64,000 nucleotides of DNA from Ructibacterium gallinarum (GTDB lineage Bacteria; Bacillota; Clostridia; Monoglobales; Monoglobaceae). The position numbers and the translations under genes were made by a program. Location: the NCBI RefSeq assembly GCF_014982785.1, contig NZ_JADCKB010000004.1, positions 62,001 to 126,000 of the forward strand. Direction: 5' to 3'. Shown here one piece after another: positions 18,935 through 27,115 of the stretch (the first letter of the stretch is position 1; each line of letters starts with the position of its first letter). The notes beneath the pieces were generated by a model. The model did no database searches and was not told the origin of the DNA. It saw nothing but the letters and a program-made list of their open reading frames with translations.

Positions 18935-18988
18935 ACGATGCACCTCCTCGTATCTTCCTGCATTATATTATCTTTCAGTGCAGGCTAT

Positions 18989-19017
18989 ATTATAGCATAT
19001 CTATTCCTTGATTGCAA
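18989..19017 (-). promoter_or_regulatory. Promoter of clpE
   Basis: TTGCAA and TATAAT on the minus strand with a 17-bp spacer. No clear CtsR heptad repeat (GGTCAAA) or CIRCE element was found around it, so the stress regulation of this clp gene is not evident. Confidence 0.75.
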
Positions 19018-19034
19018 CCGGAAAGCCATTCCCT

Positions 19035-19595
19035 TTACTGAAAAATATGTAAATGCTCTAATAAAATCTTAATTCCGATCAAAATCAGGACAATACCTCC
19101 AAACACTTCTGCCCTTGATTTATACTTGCATCCAAAAATATTTCCAACAAAAAGTCCTGCCACTGAAAGTATAAAGGTAACGCCGCCAATAAAACTCACT
19201 GCTGGCAAAATATCTGCCTGCAAAAACGCAAAACTAATTCCCACTGCCAAAGCATCAATGCTGGTTGCAACTGCCAGCGGAAGCATAGCCTTAAATCCAA
19301 AAGAAGCATCTACATGTTCTTCGCTGCCACGTGCTTCCCGTATCATGTTGATTCCAATCCCGGCTAGCAGCAAAAAAGCAATCCAATGGTCAATATTTTC
19401 AATTAATACCCGAAACTGTACACCCAAAAAGTATCCAATGAGCGGCATGAGAGCCTGAAATCCACCGAAATATACTCCGACTGCAATTCCGTGGCGCGGC
19501 TTGATTTTCTTCACAGACAAACCTTTACAAACCGAAACCGCAAACGCGTCCATAGACAGCCCAACCGCAATTAAAAATAATTCCCATAAACCCAT
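19035..19595 (-). CDS. mntP: Manganese efflux pump MntP
   Basis: This 186-residue integral membrane protein has six predicted segments arranged as two triplets. The duplicated acidic motif appears as [15 protein letters not shown] (residues 12-26) and [16 protein letters not shown] (about 102-117). These paired Asp residues bind Mn2+ in the MntP family. The start was set at the ATG seven bases after AAGGA. The longer frame would begin within the leader and lacks a site. The gene lies downstream of a hairpin with a T-run, which is either the end of the aro operon or a leader attenuator for mntP. Confidence 0.92.
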   Translation of the reverse strand: MGLWELFLIAVGLSMDAFAVSVCKGLSVKKIKPRHGIAVGVYFGGFQALMPLIGYFLGVQFRVLIENIDHWIAFLLLAGIGINMIREARGSEEHVDASFGFKAMLPLAVATSIDALAVGISFAFLQADILPAVSFIGGVTFILSVAGLFVGNIFGCKYKSRAEVFGGIVLILIGIKILLEHLHIFQ

Positions 19596-19678
19596 CTTTT
19601 TATCCTTGCCTTTCTGCACAAGATTTTTATATACTGTAACAATCAATAGAAATGACCTAAGCTTTTGTATTTTCAAAT

Positions 19679-19715
19679 AAAAAAAGACGTCATCTGCGTG
19701 TACACAGATAAGTCT
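19679..19715 (-). terminator. Hairpin with T-run between aroE and mntP
   Basis: On the minus strand AGAC...ATCTG pairs with CAGAT...GTCT, with a small asymmetric internal loop, and seven T follow. It lies about 80 bases downstream of the aroE stop and about 85 bases upstream of the mntP start. A promoter-like TTGACA-17-TATCTT precedes it, so it may be the aro operon terminator, an attenuator in the mntP leader, or both. Confidence 0.75.
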
Positions 19716-19762
19716 CTTTTTCCTTCGTTTTCAGAGCCGTAACCCGCAAACATACTTTAAGT

Positions 19763-19791
19763 AAGATACCATACTTTTGCTGATCTGTCAA
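19763..19791 (-). promoter_or_regulatory. Possible mntP promoter just after aroE
   Basis: TTGACA (19791-19786) and TATCTT (19768-19763) on the minus strand are 17 bp apart. Transcription from here would produce a leader of about 160 bases containing the T-run hairpin. No better promoter was seen between the hairpin and mntP. Confidence 0.5.
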
Positions 19792-19796
19792 GTATT

Positions 19797-20654
19797 TTAT
19801 GTCTGAATCTCCCGGTGTACTGCCTCCAAAACATTATAATAAAGTCCAGGCATATGAAACTCCGCACCAGTATAAATACGATCTGCCAGCAATGCCTGAA
19901 AAATTAACATTCCCAAACCATTCAATGTCGCCAATCCTCTTTCTTCCGCCATACGCAAAAGTAATGTTCGATCCGGCTGATAAATCAAATCCGATACCAA
20001 AGCGTCTTTAGGAAGAGCATCCAAAAAGGCAAACTGTTTAAAATTCTGATCAATCCCCTGCATTCCAAGCGGTGTAGCTTGAATCAAAATATCACAATTT
20101 TTACACACGGTTTTTAATGTTTCATCATTAAGCTCTCCAACCGCAACCTCCATACCGGTCCGCTGCCAAACCATTGAAGCAATCGTTTCCGCTTTTAAGA
20201 CCGTGCGATTCAGGATTTGTATAGATGCCGCTTCCTCAAAGGCCGCTTTCAGTGCCAATGTACGTACCACGCCTCCGGCTCCCAAAATAACCACCCTGCT
20301 GTCTTTCAATCGACGTCCTGTCATATTCAGCGCCGTCTTATAGCCTTCCGCATCCGTGTTATATCCATATAATTTTCCATCCCGCACTTTAACAGTATTG
20401 ACCGATTGAAACCGTTCCGCTTCCCCGTCTATTTCATATAAATATGGCAAAATATCCACTTTATGCGGCATAGTTAAATTAAATCCATCAATCTTTTTTT
20501 CCGCCGCATAACGAAAAAATGCTTCCAATCCATTTTTTTTCACTTTGATTTTCTCATAGGTGAATGGGATCCCTAATTGTTCCAAAGCCGCACTGTGCAC
20601 TACGGGTGATAAACTGTGTTCAATCGGGTCACCGATTACTGCAAGCCTTATCAT
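19797..20654 (-). CDS. aroE: Shikimate dehydrogenase
   Basis: This 285-residue NADP-dependent enzyme reduces 3-dehydroshikimate to shikimate. The shikimate site is marked by GDPIEHSLSPVVHSAAL (residues 8-24) and FNLTMPHKVDI near 62-72 with the catalytic Lys. The nucleotide-binding glycine loop is VILGAGGVVRTLALKAA (about 122-138). QATPLGMQG and GLGMLIFQAL follow in normal order. The start is the ATG nine bases after GAGG; the TTG immediately following that site is too close. It overlaps the end of aroQ by 26 bases and is the last gene of the operon. Confidence 0.95.
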   Translation of the reverse strand: MIRLAVIGDPIEHSLSPVVHSAALEQLGIPFTYEKIKVKKNGLEAFFRYAAEKKIDGFNLTMPHKVDILPYLYEIDGEAERFQSVNTVKVRDGKLYGYNTDAEGYKTALNMTGRRLKDSRVVILGAGGVVRTLALKAAFEEAASIQILNRTVLKAETIASMVWQRTGMEVAVGELNDETLKTVCKNCDILIQATPLGMQGIDQNFKQFAFLDALPKDALVSDLIYQPDRTLLLRMAEERGLATLNGLGMLIFQALLADRIYTGAEFHMPGLYYNVLEAVHREIQT

Positions 20655-21087
20655 TTTTTTCAACCTCTTCCATTAAATAATCCATTGCCAAGGTATACCC
20701 TCGAAATCCCAAGCCACATATCTGACCAATACAAGCAGGCGCCGTGACCGATTTATGCCGAAATGCATCCCGAGTATGGATATTGCTGATATGCACTTCA
20801 ATGGAGGGCAACCCAACTGTCAGCAAGGCATCATAAATGGCATAACTGTAATGGGTATATGCCCCCGGATTGATTACGATCGCTTCACAGCTGCCCAATG
20901 CATGATGAATATAATCAATAATTTCCCCTTCACTGTTGCTTTGCAGGACAATCGCTTCCCAATTCCGTTTTGCAGCATAATCCTCTATATACCGTTCTAA
21001 ATCTCCATAGCTGGTCTTTCCATATATCTCAGGCTCCCGAATCCCCAGCATATTCAAATTCGGACCATTAATCACCATCATCTTCAT
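20629..21087 (-). CDS. aroQ: Type II 3-dehydroquinate dehydratase
   Basis: This 152-residue enzyme has the small flavodoxin-like fold of type II dehydroquinases, which dehydrate 3-dehydroquinate by trans elimination. All landmarks are present. INGPNLNMLGIREPEIYG contains the catalytic Tyr region and the lid Arg. LQSNSEGEIIDYIH and INPGAYTHYSYAIYDAL (catalytic His) follow. EVHISNIHTRDAFRHKSVTAP supplies substrate ligands. GAGGTG lies about eight bases before the ATG. It overlaps aroK by 20 bases and aroE by 26 bases. Confidence 0.96.
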   Translation of the reverse strand: MKMMVINGPNLNMLGIREPEIYGKTSYGDLERYIEDYAAKRNWEAIVLQSNSEGEIIDYIHHALGSCEAIVINPGAYTHYSYAIYDALLTVGLPSIEVHISNIHTRDAFRHKSVTAPACIGQICGLGFRGYTLAMDYLMEEVEKNDKACSNR

Positions 21088-21580
21088 ACCGATTCACCTC
21101 GTCTATTATTTTTTTCGCCGCTTCCTCCATCGTTCCGTTATTTTGTATATGGATATCCGCCCACGCGCAGTACACCGGATACCGCTCCTTCCAAAGCCGA
21201 TATAAACGTTCTTTGCCAGCTGCCAGCAACGGCCGTGCAGAAATGTCCACATCGCCTAAAATTTGTTCCAATGGGCGGTCTGCAAACACGATAAGCCCTG
21301 CCGCCGCAATTTTCTGATTTTCAGGTTGGGTGACAATCCCTCCCCCAGTGGCTATCACACACCCCTGACCTAACGACTTACGAAACACCTCAGTTTCTAT
21401 CCTGCGAAATGCCGCTTCTCCTTCTCGCGCAAAAATCTGGGCAATCGATTTGTCAGAAATCCTTTCTATCTCAGCATCCAAGTCCAGAAACATCCGTTTC
21501 AACTCCGGTGCGATTCGGCGTCCTATAGAGGTTTTTCCGCATCCCGGCATTCCAATCAAAATAATGTCTTTTTTTGTCAT
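21068..21580 (-). CDS. aroK: Shikimate kinase
   Basis: This 170-residue kinase makes shikimate-3-phosphate. The P-loop GMPGCGKTSIGRRIA spans residues 10-24. FLDLDAEIERISDKSIAQIFAREGEAAFRRIE holds the shikimate-binding Asp and Arg. ATGGGIV near 79-85 is the glycine triplet of the substrate site. A lid region with ISARPLLA is seen near 115. It starts seven bases after the pheA stop. Confidence 0.95.
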   Translation of the reverse strand: MTKKDIILIGMPGCGKTSIGRRIAPELKRMFLDLDAEIERISDKSIAQIFAREGEAAFRRIETEVFRKSLGQGCVIATGGGIVTQPENQKIAAAGLIVFADRPLEQILGDVDISARPLLAAGKERLYRLWKERYPVYCAWADIHIQNNGTMEEAAKKIIDEVNRYEDDGD

Positions 21581-21586
21581 CCATCC

Positions 21587-22738
21587 CTACTCCTTCATTT
21601 CGCCGGCACGGTAATTTCCGAGAAGCTTAAATTTTTGCGTCCCCTCAATGACCGAATCGGTCACTTCCCGTACCGGATCATCCATTAAATTTCCCTCATA
21701 ATCTGCAAAAAACATATAAGCAAAGCGTTTGCTGGGAATCGGCCGGGACTCCAGCTTTAAAAGGTTTAGATTTCCCCGCGCGAAACAAGCCAAAAGACGA
21801 TGAAGCTGCCCGCTTTCATGTGGCAATGTAAACGCTATACTCACCTTATTACAGTTTCGGTCAATTTCCGGATATTTAGAAATCACTACAAACCGGGTAG
21901 TATTTACTTCACTGCTGTTAATATTTTCTGCCAGGACAGAAAGCCCATACAGCTCTGCGCTCTGTTTTCCTGCAATGGCCGCTGCTGTCTTATCTCCGCC
22001 TTCCGCAACCATTTTTGCGCCGCCGGCGGTACTATGACATGCTTCACACCGCACATTTCCCAAAGTTTTTAAGAAAGCTCTGCACTGCAAAATCCCCTGT
22101 TCATGGGAATACACCGTTTTAATATCCGAAAGTCGGGCACCTTTTACCCCTAACAAGCAATGATGAATGGGGATATCTATTTCCCCGGTAATATAGTAGC
22201 TGTATCTCTCCAGCAAATCCACCACTTCAGCAATGGTGCCGGTGGATGAATTTTCAATAGGCAATACAGCATAATCTGCTTGATCTTTCTGTAAACATAC
22301 AAAAGCGTCTTCAAACGCCGCGGCACGAAACAGCTTTCCATCCGCAAAATACTGCATGGCCGCCCTGTGACTGTAACTTCCCTCGCGTCCAAAATAACAC
22401 ACTCTTGGGTTCTGCACCTTCACACGGGAACTTTCCAAAATTTCATGAATCCGAAGCCGCTCTTTCTGCGTGCTTAGTTCCCGCGTTTGCCGCACTCGAC
22501 TGATTCCCATGAGTGCGCTGAAAAATTCGTACACCTCAGGGAGCATACTAGGATCGTCCACTTTCTGCATTTTATTCTGAAGCACTTCTTTTTCCCGTCC
22601 AGCATCTAACACCGGAAGGCCCCTTTCACGCTTATAATCAGCCACTTTGCTGCACAACTGCATCCGCTCCAAAAACAGGGGCAAAAGCTGTCCGTCAATT
22701 TCATCAATTTTTTCTCTCAGCTGTTCCAGCTCGTTCAT
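21587..22738 (-). CDS. pheA: Bifunctional chorismate mutase / prephenate dehydratase (P-protein)
   Basis: This 383-residue fusion has three parts. An AroQ-type chorismate mutase helix bundle covers residues 1-90 (LREKIDEIDGQLLPLFLERM with the catalytic Arg/Lys pattern VADYKRERGLPVLD). A prephenate dehydratase follows at about 110-285 (YFGREGSYSH at the start, ENSSTGTI, and NTTRFVVI with the catalytic Thr-Arg-Phe). A C-terminal ACT domain at 295-375 has the LLKLESRP feedback motif that binds phenylalanine. It converts chorismate to phenylpyruvate. Enzyme-level feedback by Phe is therefore expected on top of attenuation of the operon. Confidence 0.96.
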   Translation of the reverse strand: MNELEQLREKIDEIDGQLLPLFLERMQLCSKVADYKRERGLPVLDAGREKEVLQNKMQKVDDPSMLPEVYEFFSALMGISRVRQTRELSTQKERLRIHEILESSRVKVQNPRVCYFGREGSYSHRAAMQYFADGKLFRAAAFEDAFVCLQKDQADYAVLPIENSSTGTIAEVVDLLERYSYYITGEIDIPIHHCLLGVKGARLSDIKTVYSHEQGILQCRAFLKTLGNVRCEACHSTAGGAKMVAEGGDKTAAAIAGKQSAELYGLSVLAENINSSEVNTTRFVVISKYPEIDRNCNKVSIAFTLPHESGQLHRLLACFARGNLNLLKLESRPIPSKRFAYMFFADYEGNLMDDPVREVTDSVIEGTQKFKLLGNYRAGEMKE

Positions 22739-22751
22739 TTAAATCCTTCCT

Positions 22752-23822
22752 TCATTCTGTTTCTATCATATCAAGCAATGCAATGGCTGCCGCCGCTTCT
22801 ACCACAACAGCTGCCCTTGGCACAATGCAAGGGTCGTGTCTTCCATGAATCTCTATTTCAGCATTTTCCATGGTTTTCAAATTAACCGTCTGCTGTACCT
22901 GAGCAATAGACGGCGTGGGTTTTATCACTGTCCGGAACACTATCGGCATACCGTTTGTAATTCCACCATTAATACCAGCGTTGTGATTCGTTCGTGTTTG
23001 AATTTTTCCGTTTTGAATATAAAAAGCATCATTTGCTTCACTGCCGGTCATTTCTGCGAATCGAAAGCCCGCTCCAAATTCAATTCCCTTTACCGCAGGA
23101 ACAGAATACACAATAGAAGCAATCCGACTTTCAACGGAGCCAAAAAACGGAGAACCAATTCCGGTTTTCAAGCCCACAACACCACATTCTAAAATTCCGC
23201 CGACAGAGTCTTTTTCCTGTTTTTTTTCTATAATACACTTCTGCATCTTTTCGCGAGTTTCTGCCTCCAAAACCGGGAATTCCAATCTTCCGAGACGCCT
23301 AAGTGTATCTGCATCCAGTTTCACAGGATCAAAGGCTTGGTCTCTGATTTTACCAATCTGTAAAATATGCGATCCAACCGTTATATCTTGTTTTGCCAAA
23401 ATTTGCATGGCAACCGCTCCGGCAAAAACCAAAGGCGCCGTCACTCTGCCCGAAAAATGTCCACCGCCGCGATAATCGTGGGAAGCACCATACTTGGCAA
23501 AGCCAGTAAAATCAGCATGCCCCGGGCGCAGTAATTCAGGAGTATAATCTTTAGAACGTGTATTGGTGTTTAGAATCACTCCCGCAAGCGGTGTGCCGGT
23601 TGTTCTTCCATGAAAAAAACCAGATAAAATTTTCACCTCATCTGGTTCAAACCGGGATGTGGAAACTGCATTTCTTCCCGGTGCACGCCGGCGCATCTGT
23701 CTGGCAATCTCCTCCATATCCAGTTCTATGCCTGCAGGAATCCCATCTATGACAATTCCAATACCTTCACCATGGGATTCACCAAAAATACTAATTTTTA
23801 ATTTTTCACCCCAAACATTCAT
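22752..23822 (-). CDS. aroC: Chorismate synthase
   Basis: This 356-residue FMNH2-dependent enzyme converts EPSP to chorismate. Signatures are GESHGEGIGIVIDGIPAG at residues 14-31, a basic active-site stretch RRRAPGRNAVSTSR near 45-58, YRGGGHFSGRVTAPLVFAGA near 117-136, and HDPCIVPRAAVVVEAAAAIAL at the C-terminus. The start overlaps the aroA stop in an ATGA-type junction, with CGGAGG eight bases upstream inside aroA. Confidence 0.97.
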   Translation of the reverse strand: MNVWGEKLKISIFGESHGEGIGIVIDGIPAGIELDMEEIARQMRRRAPGRNAVSTSRFEPDEVKILSGFFHGRTTGTPLAGVILNTNTRSKDYTPELLRPGHADFTGFAKYGASHDYRGGGHFSGRVTAPLVFAGAVAMQILAKQDITVGSHILQIGKIRDQAFDPVKLDADTLRRLGRLEFPVLEAETREKMQKCIIEKKQEKDSVGGILECGVVGLKTGIGSPFFGSVESRIASIVYSVPAVKGIEFGAGFRFAEMTGSEANDAFYIQNGKIQTRTNHNAGINGGITNGMPIVFRTVIKPTPSIAQVQQTVNLKTMENAEIEIHGRHDPCIVPRAAVVVEAAAAIALLDMIETE

Positions 23823-25138
23823 ACCGTTTCCTCCGTAATGACCTGAGAAAATTTTAACAACGTCTCTGGCCCATTTTGAAGCAGGTGCTGATATACTTCA
23901 AAGAAGTCAGGATACGATTTTTTCACCGATTCCTTCGCGCCAGTAATCTGAACTTCTCCTTCGCAACGACAGGCAGCCACAGCCAGCGCCATGGCAATAC
24001 GGTGATCGCTCCATGCCGACACCGTCGTTCCATACAATACTTCTCTGCCTGTAATGATCAATTCGTCTGTTCCTTCGGTAATTTCCAGCCCCAGATGCTT
24101 TAATTCACTTGCAATGGCTGCCAGCCGATCGCTTTCCTTCATCCGAAGTCTGCCAGCACGCACGATTCTGCTTTCACCTGGGCAAAACGCACATACCACC
24201 GCTAAAACTGGAACCAAATCTGGTATCTCACGGGCATCAATCACCACGGAATGCATACAGTTGGTCCGCCGCGCCTGAATACTTCCGTCATCAAAAAATT
24301 CTATCTTAGCCCCTGCTTGCTTCAAAATTTCTATAATTGCCTTATCTCCCTGCAGACTATCTTTTTTTAGTCCATAACAGCGAATATCACAGCCCAAAGC
24401 CCCCGCCGAAAGGAAAAATGCCGCTTGGGAATAATCGCCTTCTACTGTATAATTCCTTGCTCCATAGCTTTGTTTTCCATGCACCAAAAAACGCCGATAT
24501 CCTTCATTTTTTACTGCAATTCCAAAATCCTTCAGTACCGACAAAGTCAAATCCACATATGCTTTTGATTCCAATTCTGTTGTCAGCTGAATCTCGCTGT
24601 CCCCCTCCAGCAAAGGTAAAGCAAACAGCAATCCAGTAACAAACTGGGAACTCACATTTCCAGGCAACCGATAAATGCCGGGTTCCAGCTTTCCTTCTAA
24701 TTCAATATGCTTCTCGGTCCAGCTACATTGAATTCCTTTTTGCGCAAATAAATCCATAAAAGGCTTCTGCGGCCGTTTCAACAGCCGGCCGCATCCAGTC
24801 AATCTTACCGGCCGGCCAAACAGCAAAGATACCGGCATCAAAAACCGAAGTGTCGATCCGCTTTCGCCGCAGGGAAGCACCAGCTTTTCCGACATCTTCC
24901 GTTTTTTCTCCGTAACAGTACAAAGCTGCATTTTTTTCTTATTGTATGTAAAACCTCCTCCGAGGGCTTTCATACACGCCAGGGTAGCCTCAATATCCTG
25001 TGACATAGCAATATTAGAAAGCACACACTGCTCCCCCGACAGAGCAGCGGCAATAATAGCACGATGTGCGGCGCTTTTCGATGGCGGCACAATCACTGTT
25101 CCCCGCAGCATTTTCGGTTCTATGCTGATTATGTCCAT
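23819..25138 (-). CDS. aroA: 3-phosphoshikimate 1-carboxyvinyltransferase (EPSP synthase)
   Basis: This 439-residue enzyme transfers the enolpyruvyl group of PEP to shikimate-3-phosphate. Landmarks are VPPSKSAAHRAIIAAALSG (residues 17-35) and CGESGSTLRFLMPVSLLFG (about 89-107), where the usual Gly-Asn-Ala/Ser-Gly-Thr element reads Gly-Glu-Ser-Gly-Ser-Thr. Also seen are SSQFVTGLLFALPLL and KESDRLAAIASELKHLG near 335-351, then SDHRIAMALAVAA. The GESGST variant resembles class II-like enzymes; tolerance to glyphosate cannot be deduced. GGAGG lies five bases before the ATG. Confidence 0.95.
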   Translation of the reverse strand: MDIISIEPKMLRGTVIVPPSKSAAHRAIIAAALSGEQCVLSNIAMSQDIEATLACMKALGGGFTYNKKKMQLCTVTEKKRKMSEKLVLPCGESGSTLRFLMPVSLLFGRPVRLTGCGRLLKRPQKPFMDLFAQKGIQCSWTEKHIELEGKLEPGIYRLPGNVSSQFVTGLLFALPLLEGDSEIQLTTELESKAYVDLTLSVLKDFGIAVKNEGYRRFLVHGKQSYGARNYTVEGDYSQAAFFLSAGALGCDIRCYGLKKDSLQGDKAIIEILKQAGAKIEFFDDGSIQARRTNCMHSVVIDAREIPDLVPVLAVVCAFCPGESRIVRAGRLRMKESDRLAAIASELKHLGLEITEGTDELIITGREVLYGTTVSAWSDHRIAMALAVAACRCEGEVQITGAKESVKKSYPDFFEVYQHLLQNGPETLLKFSQVITEETV

Positions 25139-25162
25139 TTTGTCCTCCGTTCAAGCAAACCT

Positions 25163-26215
25163 TTATAATACCAGATCTGCTTTATTGATTTTTTGGATAC
25201 AAGCTTGACCAATATCCCGCAATAAAATCAAATGCAGCTGATTTCCTTCTCCTTTTTTGTCCACAGAAACCGCTTCCTGCAAAACTGTCCTATCGACTGG
25301 CACCTCAGTCGGAAGATGATAGGTACGAAGAATTCTTTCCATTCTTTCCTTCGTCCCGCGGGGCGTAATTCCTATTTTTTCGCCATATCCGCAAGCCATC
25401 ACCATTCCTACCGCAACTGCCTCACCATGGGTATATGTCTCAAAATGATACTGTTTTTCTATGGCATGGCCAAAGGTATGTCCAAAATTCAATATCATTC
25501 TCCCACCGGTATCCAGCTCATCTTCTTCTACCACTTTGCGTTTGATATCACAACAAGTATAAACGATTTTTTCAAATTTTGCAATCCATTCTTGTCGGTT
25601 TTTTATTTTTTCTAATTCTTCAAATAAAGCTGCATCCCGAATGGCGCCATATTTAATTACCTCTGCCATACCGTCAGACCATACCCTGTCCGACAGCGTA
25701 TTTAATGTCAACGGATCCATTAACACCATTTTGGGCTGATAAAAAGCACCTACCAAATTTTTCCCTTGCGGAAGATCAATGGCCACCTTGCCGCCCACAC
25801 TAGAATCCACCTGGGAAAGCAAAGTCGTTGGCATCTGAATGAACGGGATGCCCCGGAAAAGAGTAGCGGCCGCAAAACCTGTCAAATCACCTATCACGCC
25901 ACCTCCCAAAGCAATTACCAGATCACTTCGGGTCATTTTAAAATTCAGCATCCTGTTATACAATTCAAAAAGCTGCTCTTCACATTTACTGCTTTCTCCC
26001 GCCGGAACAGTACAAACGTCCACCTCAAACCCCTGTGCCTGTAAGCTTCTTATCAGCTGTTTCCCGTAAAGTGGTTCCACATTGGTATCCGTCACCACAA
26101 ATATTTTTTCACCTCTAAAAACACGCTGAACCTGCTGTCCGGCTCGGTCAAGCAAGCCTTCATCCATAATAATGTCATATTCCCGTCCGGGAATATTCAC
26201 CTTAAGACTTTTCAT
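25163..26215 (-). CDS. aroB: 3-dehydroquinate synthase
   Basis: This 350-residue NAD- and divalent-metal-dependent enzyme cyclises DAHP to 3-dehydroquinate. Seen in order are DLVIALGGGVIGDLTGFAAATLFRGIPF (about 96-123), PTTLLSQVDSSVGGKVAIDLPQGKNLVG (about 128-155), and the metal-binding HTFGHAIE (about 247-254) and HGEAVAVGM (about 263-271). These are all canonical. It overlaps tyrA by 14 bases. Confidence 0.97.
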   Translation of the reverse strand: MKSLKVNIPGREYDIIMDEGLLDRAGQQVQRVFRGEKIFVVTDTNVEPLYGKQLIRSLQAQGFEVDVCTVPAGESSKCEEQLFELYNRMLNFKMTRSDLVIALGGGVIGDLTGFAAATLFRGIPFIQMPTTLLSQVDSSVGGKVAIDLPQGKNLVGAFYQPKMVLMDPLTLNTLSDRVWSDGMAEVIKYGAIRDAALFEELEKIKNRQEWIAKFEKIVYTCCDIKRKVVEEDELDTGGRMILNFGHTFGHAIEKQYHFETYTHGEAVAVGMVMACGYGEKIGITPRGTKERMERILRTYHLPTEVPVDRTVLQEAVSVDKKGEGNQLHLILLRDIGQACIQKINKADLVL

Positions 26216-27110
26216 ATTTATCCCTCTTTTTCAAATATTCCTCAAGCATATCCGCTTTTGGCTCACACATCTGCATCTTCTTTTTATTGTTTCGCACCGT
26301 TGTAAAAATCGCTTTCAACTTTTCTTCATCTCTTTCTGCCACTGCTTGCCGAATCCGACACAAACTGTGAACCAATCGGTCAATTTCAGCCGCTGTATGC
26401 TCAGCATTTGCCAAAAACAATTCCGTCCAAAGCTCGGGGTTAATATCTGCAATCCTGGTACAGTCCCGAAAAGCGCCTGCGGTATACGCCCGGTTCATAC
26501 CAGGATGATAATCAAGACAGAGGCCAGCTGCCGCAGCATGCATCAAATCACTGGTGTAAGCAATCACAGCATCATGCTCCTGCGGGGAAGCCACAGTTAT
26601 TCTGGTTGCGCCAATATAATGCGCCATTTCATAAATCAAATGGATACTTTCCGCACGGGAGCGTGCTACAGGGGTAATAATAAAACCAGTCATCCAAAAC
26701 AGCTCCGGTGATGCATTCTCAAAGCCGTCTACTTCCTTTCCTGCCATAGGATGTCCCCCTACATAATCTATATTTTCCGGAAGAATAGCACAAATACTTT
26801 TGGCTAGGCCTGTTTTAACGCCGCAAACTTCCGTAATCACCGCTCCCGGTTTCCAGCTGTTTTTACAATGTTCCACAAGCGCCGGAACTGATTCTGGATA
26901 GGTACAGAAAATAACCAAATCCGCGTTTTTTACTGCCTCTGCTGCATCTTCATATACTACCGAAACCGCCTTTTCTTTCAAGGCCGCTTCCCGCACCCTT
27001 GCATTTCGGTCGCAGCCTACAATTTCAGCCTTCCGAAATCCACGCAGAGCATATGCCATCGACCCACCAATAAGGCCAAGACCGATGACGGCTATTTTAA
27101 ATTTCGCCAA
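26202..27110 (-). CDS. tyrA: Prephenate dehydrogenase
   Basis: This 302-residue NAD-dependent enzyme oxidatively decarboxylates prephenate to 4-hydroxyphenylpyruvate for tyrosine. The Rossmann loop is VIGLGLIGGSMAYAL (residues 8-22). Further motifs are CGVKTGL near 95 and GGHPMAGKEVDGFENASPELF near 117-137, which contains the catalytic His. An all-helical dimerisation domain follows. There is no C-terminal ACT domain, unlike many longer Firmicute TyrA proteins. The start is TTG, ten bases after GGAGG, and lies just after the aroF stop. Confidence 0.94.
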   Translation of the reverse strand: MAKFKIAVIGLGLIGGSMAYALRGFRKAEIVGCDRNARVREAALKEKAVSVVYEDAAEAVKNADLVIFCTYPESVPALVEHCKNSWKPGAVITEVCGVKTGLAKSICAILPENIDYVGGHPMAGKEVDGFENASPELFWMTGFIITPVARSRAESIHLIYEMAHYIGATRITVASPQEHDAVIAYTSDLMHAAAAGLCLDYHPGMNRAYTAGAFRDCTRIADINPELWTELFLANAEHTAAEIDRLVHSLCRIRQAVAERDEEKLKAIFTTVRNNKKKMQMCEPKADMLEEYLKKRDKYEKS

Positions 27111-27115
27111 CCGTG

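Noticed and set aside
19596-19760. yybP-ykoY manganese riboswitch before mntP
   Set aside because: The conserved GGGGAGTAG-type junction sequences are absent; only a terminator-like hairpin can be supported.
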